DNA from: Deltaproteobacteria bacterium
Lineage (GTDB): Bacteria; Desulfobacterota; Deferrisomatia; Deferrisomatales; JACRMM01
Length of the DNA: 64,000 bases
NCBI GenBank assembly: GCA_016214985.1
Contig: JACRMM010000046.1
Span: forward strand, 1 to 64,000
Direction: 5' to 3'
Part shown: piece by piece, positions 18,601-28,142 of the stretch
How the letters are laid out: the number at the start of each line of letters is the position of its first letter
Position numbering within the stretch: the stretch's first letter is position 1
Made by a program: the position numbers and the translations under genes
Notes under the pieces: model-generated
Told to the model about the DNA's origin: nothing
What the model saw: only the letters and a program-made list of their open reading frames with translations
Databases searched by the model: none

Positions 18601-18745
18601 TCCGCTCAAGGAGGTCAAGAAGGCCGCTGCCGAACGGTGGTGTGCGGCGGTGAATGCCCGGGGTGGATTCGGGCGATGGGCGTACACCGTCGTGGACAAA
18701 CCGGAGAAGATACCCGGAGTCCTCAGCGCCGCCGCGAAGGGGTGA
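15638..18745 (+). CDS. res: Type III restriction enzyme Res subunit (DEAD/DEAH helicase-nuclease)
   Basis: A 1035-residue restriction subunit, a normal size for type III Res. Superfamily 2 helicase motifs are present: motif I ATGAGKTT near residue 153, motif II FNDEAHHAY near 340, a LSATPYF motif III near 398, and motif VI QVVGRGLRR near 664. The C-terminal endonuclease shows the PD-(D/E)xK pattern YVPDF ... LLLETKG at about 967-987. With Mod it would translocate or diffuse along DNA from unmethylated sites and cleave. The start is the ATG overlapping the previous stop. It converges on nifI2 62 bp away, with a stem-loop between. Confidence 0.9.
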   Translation: MTEFQVAEPILNSPYDEPREHWWIIEGLPLERRQGRRPAMYYYVEPGRNQAERGGFHIELKRVNLIRERVKAWRQEGWPGVTRTTRDLLTYWRREGREKRLFFAQLEAAETILFLAEARADFRQGVEIPRDEPTEEARAKGYAGFLRYACKMATGAGKTTVMGLLAAWSLLNKAANPGDRRFSDVVLVVCPNVTIRDRLKELDPEQGEASLYRTRDLVPGHLLPHLAQGKVLVTNWHVFEPQAPQTAGDGGRVVRAGVPVVTTETIRLGEKNETKRGSRWVTRETLGLQIANGLVEVVEGDPARDPVVKVRSTRYVESDTALVNRVLRDVGGKRNLLVFNDEAHHAYRVKVERPEDWEELDEDEREEWLSDKTEATVWIDGLDRVAKLRGINVCIDLSATPYFLNRVGQEANRPFPWVVSDFGLIDAIESGLVKIPQLAVRDTTGAEVPGYFNIWQWILQPGRLTASERGGKRAHPKPEAVLKWAHHPIAMLGGLWEETRREWLTLRGEERPPVFILVCKNTALANVIFEWLANGRCPVGIPPSKLDGFRNTPAETNTIVVHSKVVEETDRDLAGGGSQADEKRWMRFTLDTVGRRDWPRDRQGRELTPDGFADLAKKLDRPLHPPGRDVRCIVSVGMLTEGWDCQTVTHIVGLRPFQSQLLCEQVVGRGLRRSSYEVGENGRLTEEVAKVFGVPFQIVPFKANPAGAPPPTVKRHHVRGLPERAHLGIEFPRVEGYVQAVRNRVTVDWSGVPPVTLEPGRIPPEVEAKGLHPTNTGRLSLSGPGKADALTLEAFRRARREQELVFDVAGALTRLFREQRECQVPPHVLFPQLAAIVRRYLDEKVEAPAPSDKRDVFLSPYYGWLVEALLQNLRGDVEEGEAPELPLLETSRGPGSTAEVDFWTSRDAREVTKSQVNYVVADTKRWEQSAAYYLDTHPAVAAFVKNAGLGLGIPYLHNGEQHEYVPDFVLRLAVEEGRYLLLETKGYDPLKEVKKAAAERWCAAVNARGGFGRWAYTVVDKPEKIPGVLSAAAKG

Positions 18746-18773
18746 CCCAACGGACCCGCCGGCCTGGGCCAGG

Positions 18774-18796
18774 GGCCCGTCCTCCTCGGACGGGCC
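18774..18796. terminator. Bidirectional stem-loop between res and nifI2
   Basis: GGCCCGTCC (18774-18782), loop TCCTC, GGACGGGCC (18788-18796): a perfect 9-bp stem in the 62-bp convergent gap. No clear T-run on either side, but its position between convergent genes fits a shared terminator. Confidence 0.65.
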
Positions 18797-18807
18797 GCCC
18801 TCTGCCC

Positions 18808-19206
18808 CTACCGCCCCGTCATCTCATCGATCGCCTTTCCCCCGGTTTCACCGGTCCGCACCCGCGCCGCGCCGTCGAGGGGGAGCACGAAGATCTTCCC
18901 GTCGCCGGGGTTGCCGGTCTGGTTGGCCGCGATCAGGGTCTTCACCACCGAGGCTACGGCCTCGTCGGGCACCACCAGGCTGAGCATCCGTTTGGCGATG
19001 AGCCGAGGGCCCAGGGCGAGGCTTGCCAGCGCTTCGGGCGGGGGACCGGCGTCGTCCAAGAGCGCGTTTTGGACGTCAAAGTCCACCGGTCTGCTTCCCC
19101 GGCCCATGACCCTGGCCCCGGTCAAGGCCGGGAAACCGGCGTCCGCGAGGGCGAGTTTGGTCTGAATGATCTTGTTCATCCGGATGACGGCCATCACCTC
19201 CTTCAT
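18808..19206 (-). CDS. nifI2: Nitrogenase PII-like regulator NifI2
   Basis: A 132-residue PII-family protein (MKEVMAVIRMNKIIQTK at the start; GDGKIFVLPLD near the end, the conserved GDGKIFV block). PII proteins sense 2-oxoglutarate and ATP/ADP; NifI1 and NifI2 together bind and inhibit dinitrogenase (NifDK) after an ammonium shock. The long, divergent T-loop region (GRGSRPVDFDVQNALLDDAG) and the position after nifI1 identify it as NifI2 rather than GlnB. Its start overlaps the nifI1 stop by 4 bases, so the two are translationally coupled. Normally nifD follows; here the gene ends 62 bp from the convergent res gene. Confidence 0.85.
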   Translation of the reverse strand: MKEVMAVIRMNKIIQTKLALADAGFPALTGARVMGRGSRPVDFDVQNALLDDAGPPPEALASLALGPRLIAKRMLSLVVPDEAVASVVKTLIAANQTGNPGDGKIFVLPLDGAARVRTGETGGKAIDEMTGR

Positions 19207-19541
19207 GGCCGGTCTCCGGCTTCCATTGCCCCGCTCGAGATGGTGTAGACCTCGCTCACCGGGCTCACGAAGATCTTGCCGTCGCCAAAGGCCCCCTTTT
19301 CACCCGTGCGGGCCGCTTCCATCACGGCCCGGAGGAGGAGGTCCTTGTCGCTCTCGTGCACGACCGCCATCAGCATTTCCTTGGGCAACTCGTCGTAGGT
19401 GACGTTGCCCACCTTGAGGCCCCGCTGCTTGCCACGGCCCGCCACGTCCATCTTGGTCACCGCCGGGTAGCCCGCGTCGAGCAGGGCCTGCAGGACGGCG
19501 GCGGACTTCTCGGGTCGCACAATCGCTCGCACCATGATCAT
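19203..19541 (-). CDS. nifI1: Nitrogenase PII-like regulator NifI1
   Basis: A 112-residue PII-family protein (MIMVRAIVRPEKSAAVLQAL; KQRGLKVGNVTYDELPK; GAFGDGKIFVSPVSEVY). The segment around GRGKQRGLKVG is the short T-loop typical of NifI1. It forms the inhibitory NifI1-NifI2 complex on dinitrogenase. AAAGGAG lies 7 bases before the first Met codon. A 111-bp gap carrying a palindromic repeat separates it from nifH, but order and strand match the nifH-nifI1-nifI2 arrangement known from archaea, clostridia and some Desulfobacterota. Confidence 0.88.
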   Translation of the reverse strand: MIMVRAIVRPEKSAAVLQALLDAGYPAVTKMDVAGRGKQRGLKVGNVTYDELPKEMLMAVVHESDKDLLLRAVMEAARTGEKGAFGDGKIFVSPVSEVYTISSGAMEAGDRP

Positions 19542-19556
19542 GACATTACTCCTTTG

Positions 19557-19645
19557 GCTGTCAGCGCTCAGCTGTCAGCGGTCAGCTACTTCGTAAGATG
19601 TCTTTCCTCGCTTCAAGCTGACAGCGGATCGCTGACAGCTGACCG
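19557..19645. repeat. AGCTGTCAGC-type palindromic repeat between nifH and nifI1
   Basis: The left half contains CAGCTGTCAGCGGTCAGCT; the right half contains GCTGACAGCGGATCGCTGAC, so the two halves are inverted copies around a short AT-richer centre. The same family recurs at 56414-56515. In nifH-nifI mRNA it could fold into a stem-loop and alter the ratio of NifH to the regulators. Confidence 0.7.
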
Positions 19646-19652
19646 CTCGCGC

Positions 19653-20642
<990 letters not shown>

Positions 20643-20678
20643 TCACAAAACGGAAGGATTCCGCTTTCAACTTTGTGA
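20643..20678 (-). promoter_or_regulatory. Candidate activator site upstream of the nifH sigma-54 promoter
   Basis: TCACAAA (20643-20649) and TTTGTGA (20672-20678) are inverted arms enclosing a second inverted pair, CGGAA-GGA-TTCCG. It lies about 110-160 bp upstream of the -24 element, the usual distance for an enhancer. It does not match the NifA consensus TGT-N10-ACA, so the binding protein is unknown. Confidence 0.5.
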
Positions 20679-20791
20679 GGGGAGGGGGGACGCGGGAGTG
20701 CCGGGCCGGCGGCGGGATTATGATCTCCGCCTGACGTCCTCCGAAGGCTCCGTATCGGAACCGACCGCGCCGCACGCCTCCGCGGGCCGCT

Positions 20792-22036
20792 TCACGGCAG
20801 GTGGTCTGCCGGTCCTTCTCCGGCGGGCGCAGGGCGCGCCGCCTTTCGGGGGAGCCGGTGCCACGACGCGAGAGCCGCGCCCCCGAGCCCCGAGGCCGCC
20901 GCCAGGTACAGGCCGGCGCGGGGACCCCACACCTCTGAGAGCCACCCCACGAGGCCGCCGCCGAACGGGGTGCTTCCGAGGAAGAGGACCGCGTAGAGCG
21001 ACATGATCCGGCCCCGCATCTCGGGGGCGCAGCGGGTCTGGAGGAGCGCGTTTGAGGTCGAGAGGAAGGTGATGCTGGCCGCGCCCAGCGGTACGAGGGC
21101 CGCACCTTCCCAGACGAGGGTCGGGGCCGCGGCCGCGGCGAGCGCCAGGGCGCCGAAGGCCGCAGCCGCGCCGATCATCAGCCGGTAGCTCGGCTCCGCC
21201 CGCGACGCGGTGGCCAGCGCGCCCAGGAGCGAGCCGGCCGCAAACAGGGACGCCAGAAACCCGTAGTCGCGGGGGCCGCCCCCGAAGGCGAACCGGGCGA
21301 GTACCGGCAGCACCACCCGGAAGTTGATGCCCAACGTGGCCACGGCCGCCATGAGCAGGAGCGGCGCGCGGAGCTCCTCGGTGGACCAGGCGTAGCGAAG
21401 CCCTTCGACCACGCCTCCGCGCGCGCCGGGCCGAGGCCGCTGGCGCACGATCGCATCGCGGTCCAGGGCGGCGAGGGCGGCGAGCACGGCGCCGAAGGAG
21501 GCGGCGTTGAGGAGGAACGCCGGCGCGATGCCCCACGCTGCGATCACGATACCCGCCAGAGAAGGGCCAATGATCCGGGCCAGGTTGAAGGAGGCGCTGT
21601 TCAGGGCGACGGCGTTCGGCAGGTCTCCGGGACCCACGAGCTCGCTCATGAACGACTGGCGTGCCGGGTTGTCGAGCGCCGTGGCGCACCCCAGGAGAAG
21701 CGCCAGGAGGTACACCATCCACAGCCGCACGGCGCCGGCCGCAGCGAGGCCGCCGAGCACCAGGGCCAGCGCCGCCATGGTGCTCTGTGTGAGCATCAGG
21801 ATTCGCCGCTTGTCCCAACGGTCGGCCAGTGCCCCGCTCCACAGGCCGAAGAGGAGCACCGGCAGGAACTGAAGGGCGGTCGTGATGCCGACCGGCAGGG
21901 CGCGGCCGGTGAGGCTGAGCACCAGCCAGTCCTGGGCGACCGTCTGCATCCACGTGCCGGCCTGGCTCACCACCTGTCCCGTGAAGTAAAGCCGGTAGTT
22001 GCGCACGGCGAGGGAGCGGAAGGTCTGTCGGATCAT
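20792..22036 (-). CDS. MFS transporter, DHA3/MFS_3 (EntS-like) family
   Basis: A 414-residue major facilitator with about 12 hydrophobic segments. It starts MIRQTFRSLAVRNYRLYFTGQ, a typical start for the MFS_3 group that includes the enterobactin exporter EntS; ADRWDKRRILMLTQ is the loop 2-3 motif and DNPARQSFMSELVG is strongly family-typical. Probably an inner-membrane exporter driven by the proton gradient; the substrate cannot be told from sequence. It lies 55 bp after the CoA-transferase gene on the same strand, so the two may be co-transcribed. Confidence 0.85.
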   Translation of the reverse strand: MIRQTFRSLAVRNYRLYFTGQVVSQAGTWMQTVAQDWLVLSLTGRALPVGITTALQFLPVLLFGLWSGALADRWDKRRILMLTQSTMAALALVLGGLAAAGAVRLWMVYLLALLLGCATALDNPARQSFMSELVGPGDLPNAVALNSASFNLARIIGPSLAGIVIAAWGIAPAFLLNAASFGAVLAALAALDRDAIVRQRPRPGARGGVVEGLRYAWSTEELRAPLLLMAAVATLGINFRVVLPVLARFAFGGGPRDYGFLASLFAAGSLLGALATASRAEPSYRLMIGAAAAFGALALAAAAAPTLVWEGAALVPLGAASITFLSTSNALLQTRCAPEMRGRIMSLYAVLFLGSTPFGGGLVGWLSEVWGPRAGLYLAAASGLGGAALASWHRLPRKAARPAPAGEGPADHLP

Positions 22037-22091
22037 GAGGCCGCCGGACGAGGCGCTCAGCGAGGGAGGGGGTTTGCCGGCGATGCTCTGC

Positions 22092-23255
22092 TCATCCCGC
22101 CGCGCCGGAGGCCCGGATGCGCGCCACGTCCGCGGAGGAGTACCCGAGGCCGGCGAGCACCTGGTCCGTGTGCTCGCCGAGCCGGGGCGGGGGAAGGCGC
22201 ACTCCGGCGGGCGTGGCCGAGAGCTTGACCGGAAAGCCCAGGAGTTCGAGGGGGGCGCGTGTGGGGTCGCCGAGCGGGAGGGTGAGCCCCCGGTGTTGCC
22301 AGTAGGGGTGGTCGGCGAGCTCGTCGAGCTCGAGCACCGGAGTGACGCAGCAGTCCACGGACGCGAGCTCGCGGGCCCAGGCGTCCCGGGACTGGGTCCG
22401 AAAGAGTGCAGAGAGCTCCCCGAAGATCCGGTCGCGGTCCGCGCCCTCGGCGAACTGGAGGGCCGTCCACTCCGGCCGGCCCACGTGGCGGCACAGGCGC
22501 TCCCAGAACTTGAGCTCCAGTGCCCCTACGGCCAGGAACCGGTCGTCGGCCGCCGCGTAGACCGCGTAGCACGGGAACTCGCCGGAGAGGTAGGTCGGAT
22601 CCGCCACCCCTCGAAACGCCCACCGGTAGACGATCCAGGGAGCGAGCCCGTCCACCATGGCCGCGTCCACGAACTGTCCTTCTCCGGTGCGGTCCCGCGC
22701 CAGCAGCGCGAGGAGGATCCCCAGCACGGCGTTCAGGCCCCCCCCGCCGATGTCGGCCGCCTGGAACCCCGGGATCACCGGTGCTCCGTCCCGCCCCCGC
22801 ACCAGCCCCAGCGTGCCGGCCAACCCCATGTAGTTCACGTCGTGGCCCGCCTTGTCCGCGTAGGGACCGTCCTGGCCGTAGCCGGTGAGGGCGCAGTAGA
22901 CGAGCCGCGGGTTCTCGGCGCGCAGGGCCCCGTACCCGATGCCGAGGCGGTCCATGACGCCGGGTCGAAACGACTCGACGACCACGTCCGCACCCCGGGC
23001 GAGCTCGCGGAAGACCCGCTGGGCCTCGGGCACCTTGAGGTCCAGGGCGAGGCTCTTCTTGTTGCGGTTCAGGTTGAGGAAGAAGGCGCTCTCCCCGTCC
23101 ACCAGGGGCGCGAACGACCGCAGGTAGTCGCCCGTTCCCGGCTCCTCGACCTTGAGCACCTCGGCTCCGTAGTCAGCCAGGAGCTGCGTGGCGAAGGGTC
23201 CTGGCAGGAGCCGGGAGAGATCGAGAACTCGAATGCCTTCGAGGGCGGTGGGCAT
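22092..23255 (-). CDS. CaiB/BaiF family (type III) CoA-transferase
   Basis: A 387-residue protein starting MPTALEGIRVLDLSRLLPGP, with DYGAEVLKVEEPGTGDY, NRNKKSLALDLK, FRPGVMDRLGIGY and GQDGPYADKAGHD, the usual conserved blocks. Family III CoA-transferases move CoA between acyl-CoA and a free acid through an aspartyl-CoA thioester; the expected Asp lies in the block QAADIGGG. Related sequences include alpha-methylacyl-CoA racemase and carnitine/formyl-CoA transferases, so the substrate is open. GGAGGAG precedes the ATG. Divergent from the response regulator gene. Confidence 0.88.
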   Translation of the reverse strand: MPTALEGIRVLDLSRLLPGPFATQLLADYGAEVLKVEEPGTGDYLRSFAPLVDGESAFFLNLNRNKKSLALDLKVPEAQRVFRELARGADVVVESFRPGVMDRLGIGYGALRAENPRLVYCALTGYGQDGPYADKAGHDVNYMGLAGTLGLVRGRDGAPVIPGFQAADIGGGGLNAVLGILLALLARDRTGEGQFVDAAMVDGLAPWIVYRWAFRGVADPTYLSGEFPCYAVYAAADDRFLAVGALELKFWERLCRHVGRPEWTALQFAEGADRDRIFGELSALFRTQSRDAWARELASVDCCVTPVLELDELADHPYWQHRGLTLPLGDPTRAPLELLGFPVKLSATPAGVRLPPPRLGEHTDQVLAGLGYSSADVARIRASGAAG

Positions 23256-23417
23256 GGGCAGACTCCTCCGATCGGTGTGAAGGCTCCGGGCTCGCGCATC
23301 TTGCCGAAACCCTGCTCCCCCTGCAACTGCTGCATCCCGATTGCTGCGCCGGACCGGGGAACGTGGTAGCTTCGACGGGGGGAACGAGCCCGTGATCTGC
23401 CGCGCGCGAAGGAGGCC

Positions 23418-24800
<1,383 letters not shown>

Positions 24801-24815
24801 GAGCCGGAGAGACCC

Positions 24816-27800
24816 GTGGCCCGACTTCGCCTCTTCCCCAAGCTGCTCCTCGCCTTTCTGCTGCTGAGCTTGCCACCGCTCGTCTGGCTCGGCTTCGACG
24901 CCGCCCGCCGCATCGAGGGGGTGGGGCGCGAGGCCGTGGCGCAGTCGACCCGCGTGCTCGAGGCGCGGGCGAGTCAGGCGCTGGAGCTCCAGGCGGTGGA
25001 GCTCGCCTCCGATGTCTCGCGGTTCCTCGAGGAGCGCGTTCAGGACCTAGACGTGATCGCCGCCCTGCCCAGGGACGAGACGGCATTTCTCGCCTTCTCC
25101 CGGGCCCGGCGCGGCGAGGTCTGGACGCGGCACCGAGGCGCCGCCGGCCTGGGGGAACGGCGTTCGCGGCTCCCGCTCTACGCCGAGGTGTCGCGGGTGG
25201 ACGTCTCGGGCCGGGAGGTGCTGCGCGTGGAGGGGGAGATGGTAGTGCCCGGCCCGCGTTGCGGGATGTGTCCCGGCCCGAGGGCACGACCTTCGGCGTG
25301 GAGGACTACTTCCGGGTCGTCCGGGCCCTGGGGCCCGGGGCGGTGTATGTCGGCCACGTGGTGGGTCGGCACGTCGGTATGGCGGAGCAGCTGGCCGGGG
25401 CCGCCTCGGTGGAGGAGGCGGTGGGGGGCGCAGAGTACCGGGGGCACCTGCGCCTCGCGCGCGGGCTCTGGCAGGGGACCCGGTTCGACGGGGCCGTGGT
25501 CCTGGCCCTCGACCACCGCCACCTCATGGAGTTCACCCAGCACGTGCTGCCCCTGAGCGGGGAGCGGGTCGTCTTCCCCTCCTACCTCTCGGGCAACTAT
25601 GCCTTCCTCTTCGACGACGAGGGCTGGATTATCACCCACCCCAAGCTCTGGGACATCCGGGGGCTGGACGCCCGGGGCCGCTGGGTGCCGCCCTACACCG
25701 CGTCGTCGTCGCCGGCGGACGTGGCCGCGGGGCGGATCCCGTTTCGCCTCGACGACGCCGGGTTCGTGCACCCGAGCTACCCGGCGGCGGCCCAGGCGGT
25801 ACGGCAGGGGCTCTCCGGCGTGATCCGCGCGTCCAACGTGGCCGGGGTCGACAAGGTGATGGCGTACGCGCCGGTGCGCTTTCGGCACGGGAGCTATGCC
25901 ACCTCGGGTGTCTTCGGCGGCGTGACGATCGGCGCCCGTACCGAGGCGTTCCACCGCGAGGCCCTGGCCACCGGGGAGGTGATCTCTCGAGCATCTCGCC
26001 AGACCCTGCGCACGGGGCTCCTGCTCGCCGTGGTGCTCGCGTTCGTGGTCGTGATCGCGTCGCTGTGGCTCACGCGCGCCATCGCGCTGCCGATCCGCCG
26101 GGTGGCGGCCACGGCGAGCCGCATTGCGGACGGAGATCTCGGGGCGCGGGCGACCCTGACGTCAGGGGACGAGGTCGGGGAGCTCGCCGCAGACTTCGAC
26201 CGGATGGCGGGGCTCCTGGAGGAGAAGGATCGCCGGCTCCAGGGGAGCCTCGAGGACCTGGCCCGGTCCCGGGACGACGCCCGCGCCTACGCGGGCCGGC
26301 TCGAAGAGCAACTCGGCACCCTGCGCCATCTCCAGTCGATCAGCGAGTTCCTCGGCACGACCTTCGACCGCGAGCAGGCCCTTAAGATCATCCTGCGCAC
26401 CTGTGTGCAGGGCCTCGGCTTCGACCGGGCGCTCATCTACCTCCGGGAGCCTGGCGGCGGCAGCTTGCGCTGCCTTGCGGCCGAAGGCTTCGGCGCAGGA
26501 GCCATGGACGAGTGCCTCGCCGAGCCAATCGACCTTGCGCAAAGCGCTTCGGCCCCGGCCTGCGCGGTGAAGACGGGGCGGGCCGCGAGCGGGGCAGCTC
26601 CGGGCAGCGCGAAAGAGGGGGCGGGTTTCCGGTACGTGCCCATGAAGATCCGTGATGCGGTGGTCGGCGCCCTGGGCGTGGGTGCGGCCCGACCGCTGAG
26701 TCCCCTGCCGGAGCACCTCGAAGGCGGGCTCCAGATCCTCGCCGGCCAGGCGGCGCGGGCCATCGAGCGGGCCCGGCTCTTCGAGGCTGTCAACCGGGAG
26801 AGATCGTTCGTGGCAGCCGTCATCGCCTCCCTCGGCACCGGCCTCGTCACCCTCGACGCCTTCGGGCGGGTGCTGACGGCCAACCCGTACGCCGAGGGCG
26901 CCTTGGGGTGCGGCCCGGGAGGGCTCGTCGGTGCTACGCTTCCGGCCCGCGGCGCGGACCCCGCTCTGGCCTCCTGGGTCGAGGGGCTCCTCGGGGGCCG
27001 CGACCTCGAGCCCCGGGAGTTCGAGCTGGTGACCCCCGAGGGGGCCCGTTCGCTCAGTTGGGTTCCGAGCCGACTGGAAACCGAAGGGGGAATCGGCCTG
27101 ATCCTCCAGTTCCGCGACGTGACCGCGGAGAAGGCGTTGAGCCGCTCGCTCGAGCGGGTGGACCGCCTGGCCTCGCTCGGTCGCATGGCGGCCGGCGTGG
27201 CGCACGAAGTGCGAAATCCGCTGACGGGCGTTTCGATCCTCCTCGACGACCTCCACGACCGGCTGTCCTCCGAAGCCGACCGAGCCCTGGTGGCCCGGGC
27301 CCTGCAGGAGATCGAGCGCCTGGACGGCATTGTCCAGGGGCTGCTGGACTACTCCCGGGTGGGCGGGATGGAGAAGCGGCTCCTGCGGCTGGCCGAGGTC
27401 GTCGAGGGGAGCCTCTTCCTCGTCCAGAAGGCGAGCCGGTCCCAAGCCGTGGCCGTCGAGGTGCGGGTCGCGCCGGAGGTCCCGGCCGTCCTGGGAGACC
27501 CGGAGAAGCTCAAACAGGCCCTCCTGAACTTCTACATCAATGCCCTGCAGGCCATGCCCTCGGGCGGGCGCCTGGAGGTCTCGGTGGAGCCCGCGGCCGG
27601 GGGCGCGTGTGTGCGCATCGCCGACACGGGCACTGGGGTGCCCGGCGAGCACCTGGACAAGATCTTCGAGCCCTTCTTCACCTTGCGGCCGGGCGGCTCG
27701 GGGCTCGGCCTCTCCATCGCCCACACGATCGTGACCGACCACGGGGGGCGGATCGAGGTCGCGTCGGGGGAGGGGCAGGGCGCGGTCTTTCGCGTGTTCC

Positions 27801-27847
27801 TTCCGGCCGGGGAGGTCGGCGGACTCCAAGGCAGTTCCCCTTCCTGA
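24816..27847 (+). pseudogene. Sensor histidine kinase (Cache-HAMP-GAF-PAS-HisKA-HATPase), frameshifted
   Basis: Starts at GTG 24816 after GGAGCCGGAGAG, with a membrane segment at residues 8-27. The coherent sequence leaves this frame near 25245-25265 (after EGEMVV) and resumes in the frame one base earlier with LRDVSRPEGTTFGVEDYF, so a single base is missing. Downstream come a periplasmic Cache-like domain, a second membrane helix at about 26012-26076, HAMP, GAF (26330-26780), PAS, the HisKA H-box VAHEVRNPL with His at 27203, and HATPase with N, G1 (DTGTGVP) and G2 (GSGLGLS) boxes. About 1,010 residues if repaired. It pairs with the upstream NtrC-type regulator. The frameshift may be real or a sequencing error in GC-rich DNA. 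Confidence 0.8.
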
Positions 27848-27858
27848 GGCGTCTGGCT

Positions 27859-27899
27859 GGCCGGACTCGGCCGCCTCTATGGCCGGATCCGGCCATAGA
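27859..27899 (+). promoter_or_regulatory. Tandem GGCCG-N4-CGGCC sites upstream of the liv operon
   Basis: GGCCG-GACT-CGGCC (27859-27872) and GGCCG-GATC-CGGCC (27881-27894) are centred exactly 22 bp apart, two helical turns. The second sits inside a 24-base perfect palindrome (27876-27899). They lie about 155-190 bp upstream of the sigma-54 promoter, where enhancer-binding proteins usually act. The palindrome could also act as a terminator for the kinase gene, but no T-run follows. Confidence 0.6.
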
Positions 27900-28047
27900 C
27901 GACCTCCCCCCCCGCCCCGCGAACATCCAGCGGCCGGCTCTCCCTCCCTTGACTTCTCCGGTACATCGGCTCCACTGACGGCCAGTCTCTTTTTCGGATG
28001 GGAAGGGGTCGACGGGGTAACCCCCGTTGGTCGAGATCAGGTTGGGT

Positions 28048-28063
28048 GGGCACGATTCGTGCT
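28048..28063 (+). promoter_or_regulatory. Sigma-54 promoter of the liv operon
   Basis: GGGCACG-ATTC-GTGCT matches TGGCACG-N4-TTGCW at all but two positions and keeps the invariant GG and GC with 12-base spacing. Transcription would begin near 28075, giving a leader of about 68 bases before livK. Confidence 0.68.
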
Positions 28064-28142
28064 CTCCGGTCATCGACCGATTGCCGTCCGCAGCTGCACG
28101 TCGCATCAGCCGACGAGCGCAACCCCACAAGAGGAGGGTCCC

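Larger units (their letters stand above)
27848..28142. other. liv operon control region
   Basis: A 295-bp region holding the tandem palindromes and sigma-54 promoter listed separately. A TTGACT at 27950 resembles a sigma-70 -35 box but has no convincing -10 partner. AAGAGGAGGG precedes the livK start. Confidence 0.5.

Noticed and set aside
25240..25270. Programmed -1 frameshifting in the sensor kinase
   Set aside because: No slippery heptamer of the X XXY YYZ type is seen at the junction; a lost base or sequencing error is simpler.
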